Assembly (NCBI GenBank): GCA_029255685.2
Contig: CM055320.2
Span: forward strand, 45,915,910-45,979,909
Length of the DNA: 64,000 nt
Source: Silene conica
Taxonomy: Eukaryota; Streptophyta; Magnoliopsida; Caryophyllales; Caryophyllaceae
Reading direction: 5' to 3'
The position numbers and the translations under genes were made by a program. Position 1 is the stretch's first letter; the number at the start of each line of letters is the position of its first letter. Shown here one piece after another: positions 22,670 through 34,587 of the stretch. The notes under the pieces were generated by a model, which was given only the letters and a program-made list of their open reading frames with translations, ran no database searches and was not told the DNA's origin.

Positions 22670-25600
22670 GTTTGGATTTTGGAATGTGAGGGGCATGAAC
22701 AATCCAAGCAAGCAGAATAATATAAAATGGTTCCTCTATTATCATAAGCTTGGATTGTATGGGCTCCTTGAGACAAAGGTGAAAAACTTGTCTCTAAATA
22801 GTATTAAAATGAATTTTTGTAAGGAATGGTGTATTTCAACTAATAATCACTGTCATAATGGAGGGAGGATCTGGATTCTGTGGAATCCTGGTCTTTTTAG
22901 CATCAATTTTCTGGAGTATAGTTCTCAATTGATTCACATGAAGGTCACTGAGTTGAGCTCACAATTTGAATTTTTCCTGACTATGGTTTATGCAATGAAT
23001 GGAGTTCTTGAAAGGAAATCTTTATGGGACAGACTAGTAGTGTTTAGTCACCACATGACTGAACCATGGGTAGTATGTGGGGATTTTAACACTGTTCTAG
23101 TACCCTCAGAAAGATTAGGAGGAGGGAGTACTAATGAAGAGATGGATGACTTTAATGCCTGTGTAAGTACTTGTGGAATTGTAGATAGTCCAGCAATGGG
23201 TTCTTACTACACCTGGACTAACAAACATGAAGCTTCCACTAGGGTGTTTAGTAGATTAGACATATTCCTAGTGAACCATGAATGGCTGACAAGAATGCCT
23301 AAGATGTATACCCATTTCTATAATGAGGGTTACTTTGATCATACTCCTTGTGTGGTTCAGGTCCATATGGATGATTCTAAGAAGAGAAGGCACTTCAAGT
23401 ATTTTAATATGTGGAGTGGAGCTAGTGATTTTAATCAATGTGTAACAGATGGGTGGCAAAGGTATTATAGGGGTACCAAGATGTTTCAGTTAGTGACCAA
23501 ACTTAAAGCTTTGAAAGGGCCTCTGAAGGATCTGAATAGGCAATGTTTTGATGATATTGAAAATAATACACAAAGAGCCAGAATGAACTTGGACTGTGTT
23601 CAAAATAGGCTGAAGGCTGATCTGCTGAACCCTGGTCTGATTCAGCAGGAAATTGATGCTGCTGCAGCTCTGAGGCAGTTTGAAAAAGCCTGTCATGAGT
23701 TTCTGGTTCAGAAATCAAAGGCTAACTGGTTGGAAATGGGTGATAGTAATTCTAAGTACTTTCACAGCATTATAAAAGGTAGACATGCTAGTAACAAAGT
23801 TATGAGTATTATTGACTCTGCAGGAAGAAGCTGTGATACTCCTGAAAGTATTCAAACTGCGTTCCTCAGGTACTATACTTCTTTACTGGGGACTGAGGAT
23901 GCTGTCATTAATGCCAGTCACTCTGTGATTAGAATGGGCAAAGTCTGTACAGAAAGCCATCACCAAATGATGGGTATGCCAGTGACTGAAGAGGAGGTTA
24001 AGGAAGTAATGTTTTCAATCCCTAAAACAAAGGCAGCTGGACCTGATGGGTATTCTAGTGCATTCTTCAAGGATGCATGGGAGATTGTAGGAAAAGATGT
24101 GTGTGCAGCAGTAAAGGATTATTTCAGAACTGGTCAGCTCTTGAAACAGCTGAATCATACTCTAATTACTCTGATACCTAAATGTGAGATGCCAAAAAAT
24201 GTTACCCAGTTTAGACCAATCTCTTGTTGTAATGTGGTCTACAAATGTATCTCAAAGTTGTTGTGTAAAAGACTAGCTTGTGTCCTACCTCATATCATTA
24301 GTGATAATCAGGGAGGGTTTAGCAAGGGGAGAAGTATTGTTGAAAATATTTTAATTTGTCAGGATTTGGTTAGGCTTTATAATAGGAAATCAGTTTCCCC
24401 AAGATTCTTATTAAAGGTTGACTTGAAGAAAGCTTATGACTCACTGAACTGGCATTTTCTGAAGGAGATGATGGTAGTTATGAATTTTCCAGGCCATTTT
24501 ATAACCCTGATCATGGAGAGTGTGCAGACAGCATCTTACTCTCTAGTGTTAAATGGTGAGATGTCTGGGTTCTTTAATGGGAAGAAGGGATTGAGGCAAG
24601 GGGATCCATTTTCTCCCTTGTTATTCACCATTGCATTGGAATATCTGAATAGAGTGCTGGCTTATGTCACTACAGAAATGAAGTTTGCTTACAATCCTCT
24701 TTTTAAGAGCCTTAAACTCACTCATCTAATGTTTGCGGATGATCTTTTACTTTTTAGTAAGGGGGATGTCAGATCAATTATGGTGTTACTCAGGGGGTTT
24801 GCCACTTTTTCTTGTGCATCTAGTTTATCTATGAACAATGCCATGACTAATGCATATTTTAATGGAGTAGACTCTGGTGTCAAGTCTGATATTCTGCAGG
24901 TGTCTGGATGTGCTGAAGGATCTCTCCCCTTTACATATTTGGGGGTTCCTGTCACTGCTGGCAGAATGACAAAAGCTGAGGGGCAAGTGTTAGTTGTTAA
25001 GGTGATGGACAGGATTAAAAAATTTGGCAATGGGCACCTTTCTTATGCTGGTAGGCTGGTTTTGGTTAATTCTGTTTTAACCACTCTGTACTCATATTGA
25101 GCTACTATCTTTATTATACCAAAGGGAGTTTTGCAAAGAGTTAATTCCATTTGAAGGAATTTTTTATGGGATGGGAAAGTTGACAATGTAAGGATTCCTA
25201 CAGTGAGCTGGGCTAAAATCTGTAGCCCTAAGAATGAAGGAGGTCTTGGTGTTAAAGACAGTGTTAGCTGGAATATGGCTGCAATTGGGAAGTTAGTTTG
25301 GTGGATATATGAAAACCCAGAGAGACTTTGGGTCAGATGGGTTAATCATGTATATATGAAAGGCCAGTCATGGGTTAATTATCAGATTACAGGTGATGTT
25401 AGCTGGGGTTGGAAGGCAGTGTGTAGGACTGAAGATGCTCTTATTGATGGGTATGTTACTGGACAGTGGGCTGTAGGGAATGCTTATACTGTTCAAGCAG
25501 GGTATGAAATGCTTAGGCCAAAGTTTCAGCCTGTTCTTTGGCATAAGTATATCTGGAGTGATTGGAACATTCCTAAGCATAGTTTTACTGGTTGGCTCTG

Positions 25601-26036
25601 TGTTAGGGATGCTATACAAACGAAGGCAAGATTGGTTGGTTTAGGCATTTGTCAAGATGACTTATGCTGCATTTGTGGGGTAGAGTCGGAAACTATTGAC
25701 CACCTATTTCATAAGTGTCCTTATAGTCGAAGGCTGTTGCAGGGAATGGCAAATTTGTTGCAGGTACAGTCACCAGTATCAGATATTCTTAGTAATGTTT
25801 GGTATTTGCACATTAACAGTACCAAAAGAAGAGTGTTAATGTGTGGGTTCATGGCTGTATACTATCATATATGGCATCAGAGGAACACAGCCCGTGTGGA
25901 GAATAAATTGATGAGGCCTGAAATAGTCCTTGAAAGGGTCAGAAAGGAAGTGAAAACAAGGATCCTAGTTAAAATGATGCAAATTACAGATAGAAGGATT
26001 ATTAGTTGGTTGCAAGGATTAAGATTGTTGGCCTGA
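22662..26036 (+). pseudogene. LINE-2 ORF2: endonuclease-RT-zf-RVT with two stops
   Basis: The first ATG (22662) overlaps the ORF1 stop by 8 nt. N-terminal exonuclease-endonuclease-phosphatase domain: NVRG, LLETKV, CGDFN, YTWTN, SRLDIFLVN, FDHTPC (residues ~6-235). RT follows: FRPISCCNVVYK, FLLKVDLKKAYDS, GLRQGDPFSPLLF and the catalytic LMFADDLLLF near residue 690. The zinc-binding CCICGVESETIDHLF lies near 1005. Stops at 25098-25100 (TGA) and 25152-25154 (TGA) fall where LINE-1 and relatives have Trp and Cys codons. Otherwise the frame is open over the full usual length. Confidence 0.93.
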
Positions 26037-26134
26037 TGGTGCAGCTTCTTTGAAATTGTATAAGTTTGAAAAGAGTAGTTTGTAATAGTGTGATATTTGA
26101 TTTTAATGATAAGCTTACATTTCACCAAAAAAAA

Positions 26135-27610
26135 ACAATTTAAGAATTCTGTTTACAGCGTTTTTAGAATTTTGTTGGCAGCGTTTTATTTCAAGTTCTG
26201 TTTGCAGCTTTATGTTTACAGCTTTTTGCGTATTTTTTTTTATTCTTGGCTGTTTTAATTTTATGGGCTGTTTTTTTTTCGTATTTTTATACACTATAAA
26301 GATAATGTGTAATTCTTTTTTTGGTGAAAAAGTTCACTAGTTTTGATACCTAAATTATTTTAAAACGGTTTAAAATAATGTTGGATTAATCATATTATAC
26401 GATAATATGAACATGTTTGTTTGATTAAAATTATGAGATCAATTACGGAATTATCACATAATTTAAATTTTTAAATGGTGGTTTGGTAAATTACTCTACA
26501 TAATTTCGGAATTATGTCTTGAAAGATAAATTTAATTAGTATGATGCATTTTATATATTATATTGTTGAATGAATGAATGGATTTATTTACGCTTTTGCA
26601 ATCAATTGTATTTGGTAATACTTAGTGTGGCCTTAGTAAATTATGTTTTCGTAATGAAGGAAACATAATTTGTGATGCATTTATGAGATCTCGAATCTCC
26701 CTTGTGTAATATTTTTACGTTTTTGGGAATTAGAATGTAATAATAGGATTTTATTATGTAATTCTTCAAATGTAATTAAGAAGACCAAGACGGAGATCGG
26801 ATTGCTCACTCCCACTACATCACCAAGAAGGAACATCAAGACAAGACAAGCTTTGAGGGTCCATTGCTAAATGGATTCCAAGTTGTATTTTTGTTCTTTT
26901 TGGTAGGATAGGCCACACTAGGACTTGCTTTAATTTCGTTTTTATTTCCGTTTTGCTTTTCATTCACATATTTGTTTTGCATCATTTTTCCGCCTAAACC
27001 AAACCACCTGAATTGCATGAAAGTTGACTCATATAGTATGTATGCTAGTCAGTGTCGACATACAGATGTCACACGTTTTTTTTAAAGCCATCACCTTAGT
27101 TTATTCATTCTCGCATGCTAGATATTTGTTCACGTAAATGAATTAAAATTAAAGATGATGGGATCTTCCTCTATAACCTAAAATTGAGATTAGTCTTTTA
27201 TAAGTCAAATTACTATTAATCCCTTCTTCGTCGCCAGACATATAGGACCTTACTCTCCATATGACCCCTTCTACGTTAGGTAAGTAGTAGTTGTTGACTT
27301 ATTTTACCTCAACATCATGACCCTTGTACGATCCTGTGGTTATGGTGGACTAAAGATAGAATTTACAGAAATTTATCGACCAAGAATTCTAAATGTATAA
27401 TTAGCCAAGAGGTTGGCTTATCAATTTACTGAAATTGAGTCTTGGGATCATTTATATAGTTCTTAAGGAAGATCAATTATATAAATGCTAAAGTCATCGC
27501 ATTAAACTGTTTTTGCTAGACTATTTACAAAACGTTGGTATGCTTATTTTTTTATTTTCTTCTTTACAGTGTAGAATTCATCTAAATAAAACAATAATAC
27601 TGCAAATACT
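26135..27610 (+). other. LINE-2 right TSD and Copia-3 leader, part 2
   Basis: The TSD copy (26135-26149) is followed by the rest of the Copia-3 leader. Stretches match the Copia-1 leader: GTGTGGCCTTAG near 26630, the GACCAAGACGGAGA block near 26785, and GGTAGGATAGGCCACACTAG near 26905. No coding sequence. Confidence 0.85.
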
Positions 27611-28489
27611 ATGGTTGGTCATAATGATGCCCCTATGCCTAGTGTCACACTAAGCAAAAAAAACCTGGCTAAAGGCTTTTATGGACCACATGAATCAGTC
27701 CACGCAACTGAAAAATGATGGGTCCAACTTTGCGGACTGGGAAGCTGCATTACGGAATGCAGCTGTAGCTGATGGTAAGCTCAAGTATTTGACTGAACCG
27801 TTACCACCTAACCCAGGCCCCACTGCTCGAGCTAACGTATCACAAGCCTATAGTGATTTCGTTATGGAAGCGGGTGCGATAAAGAACGTACTTATCTTTG
27901 CAATGGATTCCAATTTGCAAAGACGCTTCATTTCCCATGTGCAAATAAGATTTTCACTACGCTCACAAACGAGTTCTCAAAAGCACCGAGAATCATTACA
28001 TATGAGCACACCTGTTGCTTCTTCGATGCGAAACTCCAAAAGGGTCAACCAGTTAGCCCACACATTCTCAATATGATTGAGAATGTCGAGAAATTGGAGT
28101 CCCTGAACTGCAAGATCAGTGAGAACGTGATCATTGATCGAATGCTTCATTCACTTCATCATGGTTTTTTCTTATTCGGGGCAAACTATTACATGAATGA
28201 CATGAAGAAAAGTCCTCATGAGCTACACTCCCTTCTCGTATAGACCGAGAAGGATCATAAATTGAGTGGGATCAAGAAGCAAGACGTTCTCATGATTGCA
28301 AACAAGGGAAAGGGTTAGGGAAAAGCTCAAGCAGAGCTAACAGTAGCTAAGCCTCCTAAATTCAAAAGGGCCGGATTAAAGAGTAGGCCTGGTGAGACAA
28401 GTAGCTCACAAGGCAAGACAAAGAGCAAAGACGGTAACATTGAGTTCCACCATTGCCATAAGACTGGGCATTGGAGGCGGAATTGTCCA
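27611..28489 (+). pseudogene. Copia-3 gag, frameshifted
   Basis: Homologous to Copia-1 gag. The ATG at 27611 is followed by an A-tract with an extra base, so the frame moves to that of 27681 (MDHMNQSTQLKNDGSNF..). A one-base loss near 27940 shifts it again. TAG codons replace CAG near 28241 and interrupt the KG linker near 28317. The zinc knuckle near 28450 has its first Cys replaced by Phe (FHHCHKTGHWRRNC). It cannot make a working capsid. Confidence 0.88.
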
Positions 28490-29521
28490 GTGTACCGTGA
28501 TGACATAAAAGCAGGTCGCGTCGGTCCTGTTGGTATGTCATCTTATATTCATATGATTGAGATTAACCATGCGAGTTTCAGAACATGGGTACTTGATAAT
28601 AGTTGTGGTTCTCATCTGTGTAATCATTTGCATGGCCTAAAAAACATCACACCTCTCGCAAAGGGTGATGTGGGCCTGCGAGTCGGGAATGGAGCAAAAG
28701 CTGCTGCTGCTTCCATGCTAACATATGTGATCCAGCTACCGAGCCGATTCGAGTTATATCTGTATAACTGTTATTATGTACCCAGTTTATCTAAGAACAT
28801 TATTTCAGTTTCCGTACTCGATAAAGACGTATTTTCATTCTTAATAAATGATAATAGCTGTATTTTCTCTTTAAATGGAATGGCTTATGGTAAAGCAGTT
28901 TCCATAAATGGTATATATGTCTTAGATCAATCGACTGAAATATTACACATGAATAATAAGAAACTAAAGGTTGGTGATAAAGATCAAACATATTTATGGC
29001 ACTGTTGTATGGGACACATAAATGAGAAATGTGTAAAGCAGCTAATACAGAATAGCGCTATATCTCTATTTGATTATGAATCACTTGGCACATGTGAATC
29101 ATGTCTCATAGGCAAAATGACTCGTATTTCCTTCAGAGGTGTTGGAATGCGCGTTGCTGACCTATTAGGCCTCGTACATATAGATGTATGTGGACCTATG
29201 TCAATCACCGTGCGAGACGTCTATAGATATTTCATCACTTTCACGGACGATTTATGTAGATACGGATATGTTTACTTAATGAAGCATAAAAGTGAATCCT
29301 TTGAAAAGTTTAAGGAATTCTAGGCGAAGGTTGAAACCCAACTGGATAGAAAGATTAAAGCACTACGATCAGATCGTGGTGGTGAGTATCTTTCGAATGA
29401 GTTTGATCAACACCTTAACCATTGTGGTATTGTACTACAGTTAACTCCACCTGGAACACCACAATTAAATAGTGTGTCCTAACTGAGAAATGGAACACTA
29501 TTAGATATAGTTTGATCCAAG
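28490..29521 (+). pseudogene. Copia-3 protease and integrase, degenerate
   Basis: The frame from 28490 to 29323 carries the protease region, but its catalytic DTG has become DNS (LDNSCGSHLC). The pre-integrase zinc region (HCCMGHINEKC..CESCLIGKM) and the start of the integrase core (HIDVCGPM) follow. A TAG at 29321-29323 replaces a CAG of Copia-1. The next block keeps RSDRGGEYLS but has stops at about 29478 (TAA) and 29513 (TGA). Confidence 0.88.
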
Positions 29522-31237
29522 ATGAGTCACACAGTTGTGCCAGATTCATTATCGGCCTTCGCTCTATTGTCAGCTGCTCTTATACCTAACCGAAGTCCGT
29601 CTAAAGCTGTTGACAAGACTCCATATGAGATATGGAAGGGAACGGTCCCTAACTTGTCCTTTATTCGCGTTTGGGGTTGCGAGGTGTATGTCAAGTGGAG
29701 ACACGAGGATAAGCTCGGCCCGCGATCGGTCAAGACATACTTTATTGGTTATCCTAAAGGAATGTTTGGTCATTACTTATATTCGCCTACCGAACACCGC
29801 ATTTTTGTTGCGGCTAGTGCGACGTTCTTAGAGAAAGTGTTTCTCGAGAATAAGATAAGTAATAGAACCTTCGATCTGTCGGAGGTTCAAGAACCAACTA
29901 CAGAGCAATCAATGGAGGAAACTGTTCCTTCATCTTCTATTGCAGTCGGTATTCCTGAGGAACCTAGAAGGTCGGGTAGACACTCCATTCCTCCAGATAG
30001 ATACATCGGTATGACCGAGGAACTTGACGGAGTTGATGTTTTTCTCTTAGAGACTAACGAACCCGTGACCTATGAAGGTGTCATAACCTGTTCTGACTCA
30101 AAGCTATGGCTTACTGCCATGCAATCCGAAATGGACTCCATGTACGAAAATGACGTATGGAAGTTGGTTTATTTGTCTGATAAGGTACGACCTCTTTAGT
30201 GCAAATGGCTTTATAAGATAAAGCATTCCATCGAGGGACAACCAGACACCTATAAGGCACGACTAGTGGTAAAAGGTTTCACTCAAGTGCAAGGGTTGCA
30301 CTATGATGAGATTTTTGCACTCGTAGTCATGCTACGTTCCATTCGGATTATCTTAGTGATTGCTGCATTTCATGACTATGAAATATGGCAAATGGATGTG
30401 AAAACCGCCTTCTTAAACGGTTATTTGGAGGAGGACCTATACATGGTATAACCCGAAGGTTTCACAGATCCTAAAAATCCTAAGAAAGTGTGCAAGCTTA
30501 AGCGATCCATTTATGGACTTAAGCAAGCATCTAAGAGTTGGAATCATCGCTTCGACCAAGTGATAAAAAAAAGAATGGTTTTAGTCGATCAGTCGAAGAA
30601 CCATGCTTATATATCAAGTCGAGTGGGAGCAAGATCGTTTTCCTGGTGTTGTATGTTGATGACAGACTCTTGATCGGAAATGACATCCCTCTCTTATCTT
30701 CGGTTAAAGTATGGTTAAAGAAGCATTTCCAGCTGAAATATCTGGGTGAGGCACAATGTATATTGGGAATCTGTATCTATAGAGATAGATCACGACGGAT
30801 GTTATCACTGAGTCAGGAGTCTTATATTGATAAGATTCTTGACAGATTTAGCATGACCAACCCAAAAAGGGGTTACTTCCGATGATCTCGGGGGTGCATT
30901 TGAGTAAGACTCAGGCACCTAAGACACCGGAAGAGGTCGAGCGCATGAGTCACATTCCTTATGCGTCAGCTATAGGATCGATCATTTATGTCATGATATG
31001 CACACGTCCAGAAGTGGCATATGTTTTGAGTTTGACGAGTTGGTACCAAGGCAATCCAGGTGAACCACACTGGATGGTTGTTAAAATCATTCTTAAGTAC
31101 CTATGGAGGACTAAAGATTGGTTATTGACTTATGGTGGAGGCACTATGCTTTGCGCAAACGGTTACGCAGATGCTAACTTCCAAACGGATCGCGATGACT
31201 CGAAATTTCAGTCTGGATTCGTTTTTACATACTCTTA
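29522..31237 (+). pseudogene. Copia-3 integrase C-terminus and reverse transcriptase, degenerate
   Basis: 29522-30199 encodes the integrase C-terminal region and the linker (KLGPRSVKTYFIGYPKG) up to a TAG in place of a Gln-like codon. RT continues with FTQVQGLHYDEIF and MDVKTAFLNGYLEEDLYM, then TAA at about 30448. It resumes at SIYGLKQASKSWNHRFDQV, shifts frame in an A-run near 30565, keeps YVDD, and runs on through 30885 and 30882-31238. The coding sequence is cut by the MITE at 31238. Many stops are C-to-T changes relative to Copia-1. Confidence 0.9.
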
Positions 31238-31554
31238 GGGCTTGCTTGGGATGAGAGTAATTATTAAGGGGTAATGAGAGCTAAAATAAGAAGAAATGAG
31301 AGGAGATTGGTGTTTTGTGGTGGTTGTCGAGGTGGAAAGAGGGGGTAAGGGAGGAATTATTACCTCCTTACGGAGGTAATACATTACTTGATGGGGGAGG
31401 TGGGTAATAATTACTCCCTTAATCGAGGGTCTTTTACACCATCTTTCCCCATTTCTATCCATTTCTATCTCCAACCCTCATCCATTCCCTCCATTTTTTA
31501 GTTCTTTTTTGCTCTCATTACCCCTTAATAATTACTCTCATACCAAGCAAGCCC
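31238..31554. mobile_element. PIF/Harbinger (Tourist-like) MITE, TSD TTA
   Basis: 317 bp with 44-bp terminal inverted repeats (31238-31281 and 31511-31554) that match at 43 of 44 positions and start GGGCTTGCTTGG. It is flanked by TTA at 31235-31237 and 31555-31557. Comparison with Copia-1 (near 5765) shows an uninterrupted RNase H sequence with a single TTA, which confirms the insertion. No coding capacity. Confidence 0.95.
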
Positions 31555-31870
31555 TTAATGGCGCTGCTGTCAGTTGGAAAAGCTCCAAACAGAGTGTTAT
31601 TGCAGATTCTATCACTGAGTCCGATTACTATGCCGCTTCAGAAGCTGCAAAGGAAGCTATATGGATGCGTCAGTTCTTACAAGGACTCACTGTAGTTCCT
31701 AGTTCGAACGACCCGATCACCATCTATAGCGACAATAGACGTGTCATCTTCCGGGGTAAGGAGCCTAAGTCTAGCAACAAATCTAGACATGTACTGCGGA
31801 AAGCTCACCTCATTCGAGATTACATGGAGCAAAAGGAGATAGTGATAGACAAGATTGCGACGGATGACAA
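31555..31870 (+). pseudogene. Copia-3 RNase H, first part
   Basis: Continues the copia RNase H after the MITE (NGAAVSWKSSKQSV, ITESDYYAASEAAKEAIW, YSDNRRVIF) to the insertion site of the chimera. The last five bases, GACAA (31866-31870), are the chimera's TSD. The ORF resumes at 38083. Confidence 0.9.
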
Positions 31871-33463
31871 TGATGCGTGTCTATTTTATGATGTTTTTCA
31901 TCTATTTTTACACGCATTTGGTCGCTCATTTACTATGTTTTAGCCCTTATTTCCCAACAATCGTGTACTTTCGTATTTTTATGCACTTTTGCAGATTTTT
32001 GCGGAAAAGGGACGATTTAGCACCAAATTCATGTCCTCGAGTCTTTTGCATAATTAAGGAACGAAGGAAAGTCAACTAGAGTCTTTATTTAAGTACCAAG
32101 AGTCAAATCAAGAAGAAAACCGGAGAATTTCTATGCGAAAACGGTCGACCGACCTACTACATGGGTCGGCCGACCCGGCCTGAAGATTAAGAAGTCCAGA
32201 ATCTTAAAGAAAGCCCAAAATTCTACTAAGCCCGTAAAAGAGGTCGACCGACCCACCAAACTGGTCGACCGACCCACCAAACTGGTCGACCGACCTCAGC
32301 GAAGCCCAGAAGCAGTTTTCGGAAAGCAATTAGAAGTTGGGAATCTTTAGGAAACTCTTATTTTATGCCCTATATAAGCTAATCTTGTGATTAGGGTTAG
32401 GTATTCGGTTTTACATCAAGTTTTATCATAGAGGGTTTTAGCATCCAAGTTCGTAATTTAGTTTTACTCAATCTTTTAGTTCAATTGTAATCTTTCAATA
32501 ATTCTCAAGCTTTCAATAAAGTTTGTTCCTTTTCTGCCTTAATCCGTCTCTGGTAATTATTCTCCTAATTTAGTTTTATTATTGTTCTTATTATTATTAC
32601 ATTCGGTTAAGATAGAATTCCCAAGCTTTATTGAATCTTGCATGCTTAGATTATTATTCACTATGTTTTCCATGTTTATTCTCGTTTTCATCATTGTTTT
32701 AGTAATCATGCGTAGCTAAATTTCATATTTTAGGATGTAGGGGATGAATATGCATAGGTAATAGAATTCCGAGACCGACTTGTAGCAGAGCTGTGGTCGG
32801 CCGACTCAAATAATGGGTCGGTCGACCAAGGCGGTGGTCGGCCGACTGGAATAGCCGGTCGGTCGACCCACTCGCGCATGAATCCTGTTTCGTCTTTCCT
32901 TGTTGCCTATAATAACCTGCAATGAAACCGAAAGGAGACTTGTAGGATGTTAGTAATGACCTACCCAAGATTGAGAGATACGGGAAGGGCATTGGTTTAC
33001 ACCTTAAGACGGCTAGGTTACTTAAGACTGAAAGGTATGTGACCTAGGATTTAGGAATCACCCTTATTGTTGACACCCAATAATTGTGAGACCTAGGAAC
33101 TAATAGCATAGGCCGAAAGGAGCTATTAGGTACCATAGACCGAAAGGATATGTTACACCCCTTACGCGACTGCAATACATGTTGACCTTAGGATTTATAT
33201 TACCTTAGCTATTTATTACCCCAAACATCCTAGCATCCCTTTTATTATATTTTTATTCCCATCTTTTATTATTTGTTTGTTTTAATCTTTGCCTTAGACT
33301 TAGTAAAACAACACAATCAATCCACAAATTTGTTACCTTTAAACATTAACATCAAGCAATAAACACTCCCCACCTCTTTGTGGTTCGACCCTGACTTTCA
33401 CTATCTATAGTTTAAGTTTAGGAATTATAAATTTATCGTTGGTACCCTCAACGACGGGCATCA
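31871..33463 (+). repeat. Athila-like 5' LTR, 1593 bp
   Basis: TGATGCGTGTC...GACGGGCATCA, of the same family as the LTRs at 54943 and 60158. It carries 12-9-12 units at 32143-32175, a triple at 32242-32295, and two pairs at 32795-32827 and 32836-32868. No functional ORF. Confidence 0.93.
32143..32868 (+). repeat. 12-9-12 palindrome units in the chimera's Athila LTR
   Basis: 32143-32175 (spacer TACTACATG); triple 32242-32295 with the spacer CACCAAACT twice; 32795-32827 (CAAATAATG); 32836-32868 (GGAATAGCC). The 12-mers are variants of GGTCGACCGACC and GGTCGGCCGACT. Centre-to-centre distance is always 21 bp. Confidence 0.9.
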
Positions 33464-33468
33464 AATTT

Positions 33469-33486
33469 TGGCGCCGTTGCCGGGGA
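33469..33486 (+). other. Primer-binding site, tRNA-Asp type
   Basis: TGGCGCCGTTGCCGGGGA lies five bases after the LTR. It is complementary to the 3' end of plant tRNA-Asp, the primer used by Athila-like elements. Confidence 0.9.
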
Positions 33487-33583
33487 GGTGACGCCAGTGT
33501 TTATTGTTTTTGTTTTTTTTCTCTTTGTTTAAGGAAATTTTGTTCCTTAAACCTTCTCACCTTTTTCTTGTAGTTTCCATCTT

Positions 33584-34090
33584 ATGCGCAGGTCAGTTCA
33601 AGGAGAACTCCTACCACTTGACCACGAGCTTGAGAGGACTCTTAGAGAAAGAAGGAAGCAACTTCTAGCGAATCAGGAAGAAGGATCACCATCTTCTTTA
33701 TTTCAAGAAGACATATTTGAACAACCATCATTACCATCTTCACCAAAGACACCACCTTCACAACCAAATTCACCCAACAATCCATCTTCACCAAAAACAC
33801 CACCTTTTACCTACTTTCCAGTTTTTCCGAAAGAAGAAGAAAACATGACAGAGGAAGCTACTATTGTCAGTCACTCCATGCCTCGGGCGAAGGACCTATA
33901 CAAAGGGTTCACTTTACCTGCAGGTACTGGGAAGCCATTCGAGGCCAAGCCTGCCTATATTACTATGGTTGAAAGAAACCAATTTGGAGGCTCGGCCAAT
34001 GAGGATGCTGCAAAGCATATTGAAATCTTCACAGATTACATATGCTCTATTGCACCCTCGAGAGAGTCTACTTCTACAAAGGAAAGTTAG
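33584..34090 (+). pseudogene. Athila-like gag N-terminus, truncated at the chimera junction
   Basis: Opens with an acidic and basic stretch (HELERTLRERRKQLL), then a Pro/Ser/Thr-rich linker with repeated PSSPKTPP, then the start of the gag capsid region (YITMVERNQFGGSANEDAAKHIEIFTDYICSI). Athila gag homology ends near 34057. The remaining residues to 34090 are Tekay gag read out of frame. The normal gag and all of pol are missing. Confidence 0.8.
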
Positions 34091-34587
34091 GTGCCCGCAT
34101 CGAGAGTATGATTCGCAGAGCTTCTACTTCTTTCGTGGAGGTGTATGATGATGCTATTTGGGCTGAGAATTCAATTAAGGCCATAGATGCTGAGGCTAGA
34201 GCTTCTTCTGCTCTCAGTTCCCCTCAGGCTCGCTCTCTTGGGAAGAGACCCCTTGATCCTTCACCTGATTCTCCAGAATTTCAGCATGAAAAGTTCCAAA
34301 AGATTGGTTCCTCCAAGACCATGGATCCCCGCCCTGCACCTGATCCTTCCTTGAAGTGTTTCAAGTGTCACAAGGCCCTTTATCCTGGTGTTAACTATAA
34401 CGGTGATCCCTACTTGTGCTACACCTGCAAGAAGCCTGGGCATCGCTTCTACGAGTGTCCGGAGAAGAAGACTGTTGTTGGGAGGACTTCCACTGCTGCT
34501 GGTGCTGTTCGAAAGCCGAAGAGCAAGGGTACCGTGTACGTGATGAGCAGAGCTACTGCAGAGACTTGCCCTCAGTTGATCACTGGT
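34058..34587 (+). pseudogene. Tekay-like gag C-terminal fragment with zinc knuckles
   Basis: The frame is open from 34042, but homology to Tekay-2 gag begins at about ERVYFYKGKLG. It continues with [19 protein letters not shown], a Ser/Pro linker and two Cys-rich motifs ending in CYTCKKPGHRFYEC, as in Tekay-2 ([14 protein letters not shown]). It ends with VMSRATAETCPQLITG, where Tekay-2 continues into protease. Here a non-coding tail follows, so protease and pol are absent. Confidence 0.85.

Larger units (their letters stand above)
21372..26134 (+). mobile_element. LINE-2: near full-length L1-type LINE
   Basis: A 4.76-kb non-LTR retrotransposon with ORF1 (DUF4283-like, RNA-binding), ORF2 (endonuclease, RT, zf-RVT), a short 3' UTR and an A-tract at about 26127-26135. 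It is flanked by a 15-bp TSD (ACAATTTAAGAATTC). Three premature stops inactivate it. Same subfamily as LINE-1. Confidence 0.95.

Noticed and set aside
32242..32295. CRISPR-like look of the repeated 12-mers with spacers
   Set aside because: Repeats are 12 bp, spacers 9 bp, only two or three units, and the setting is plant retrotransposons. There are no cas genes.
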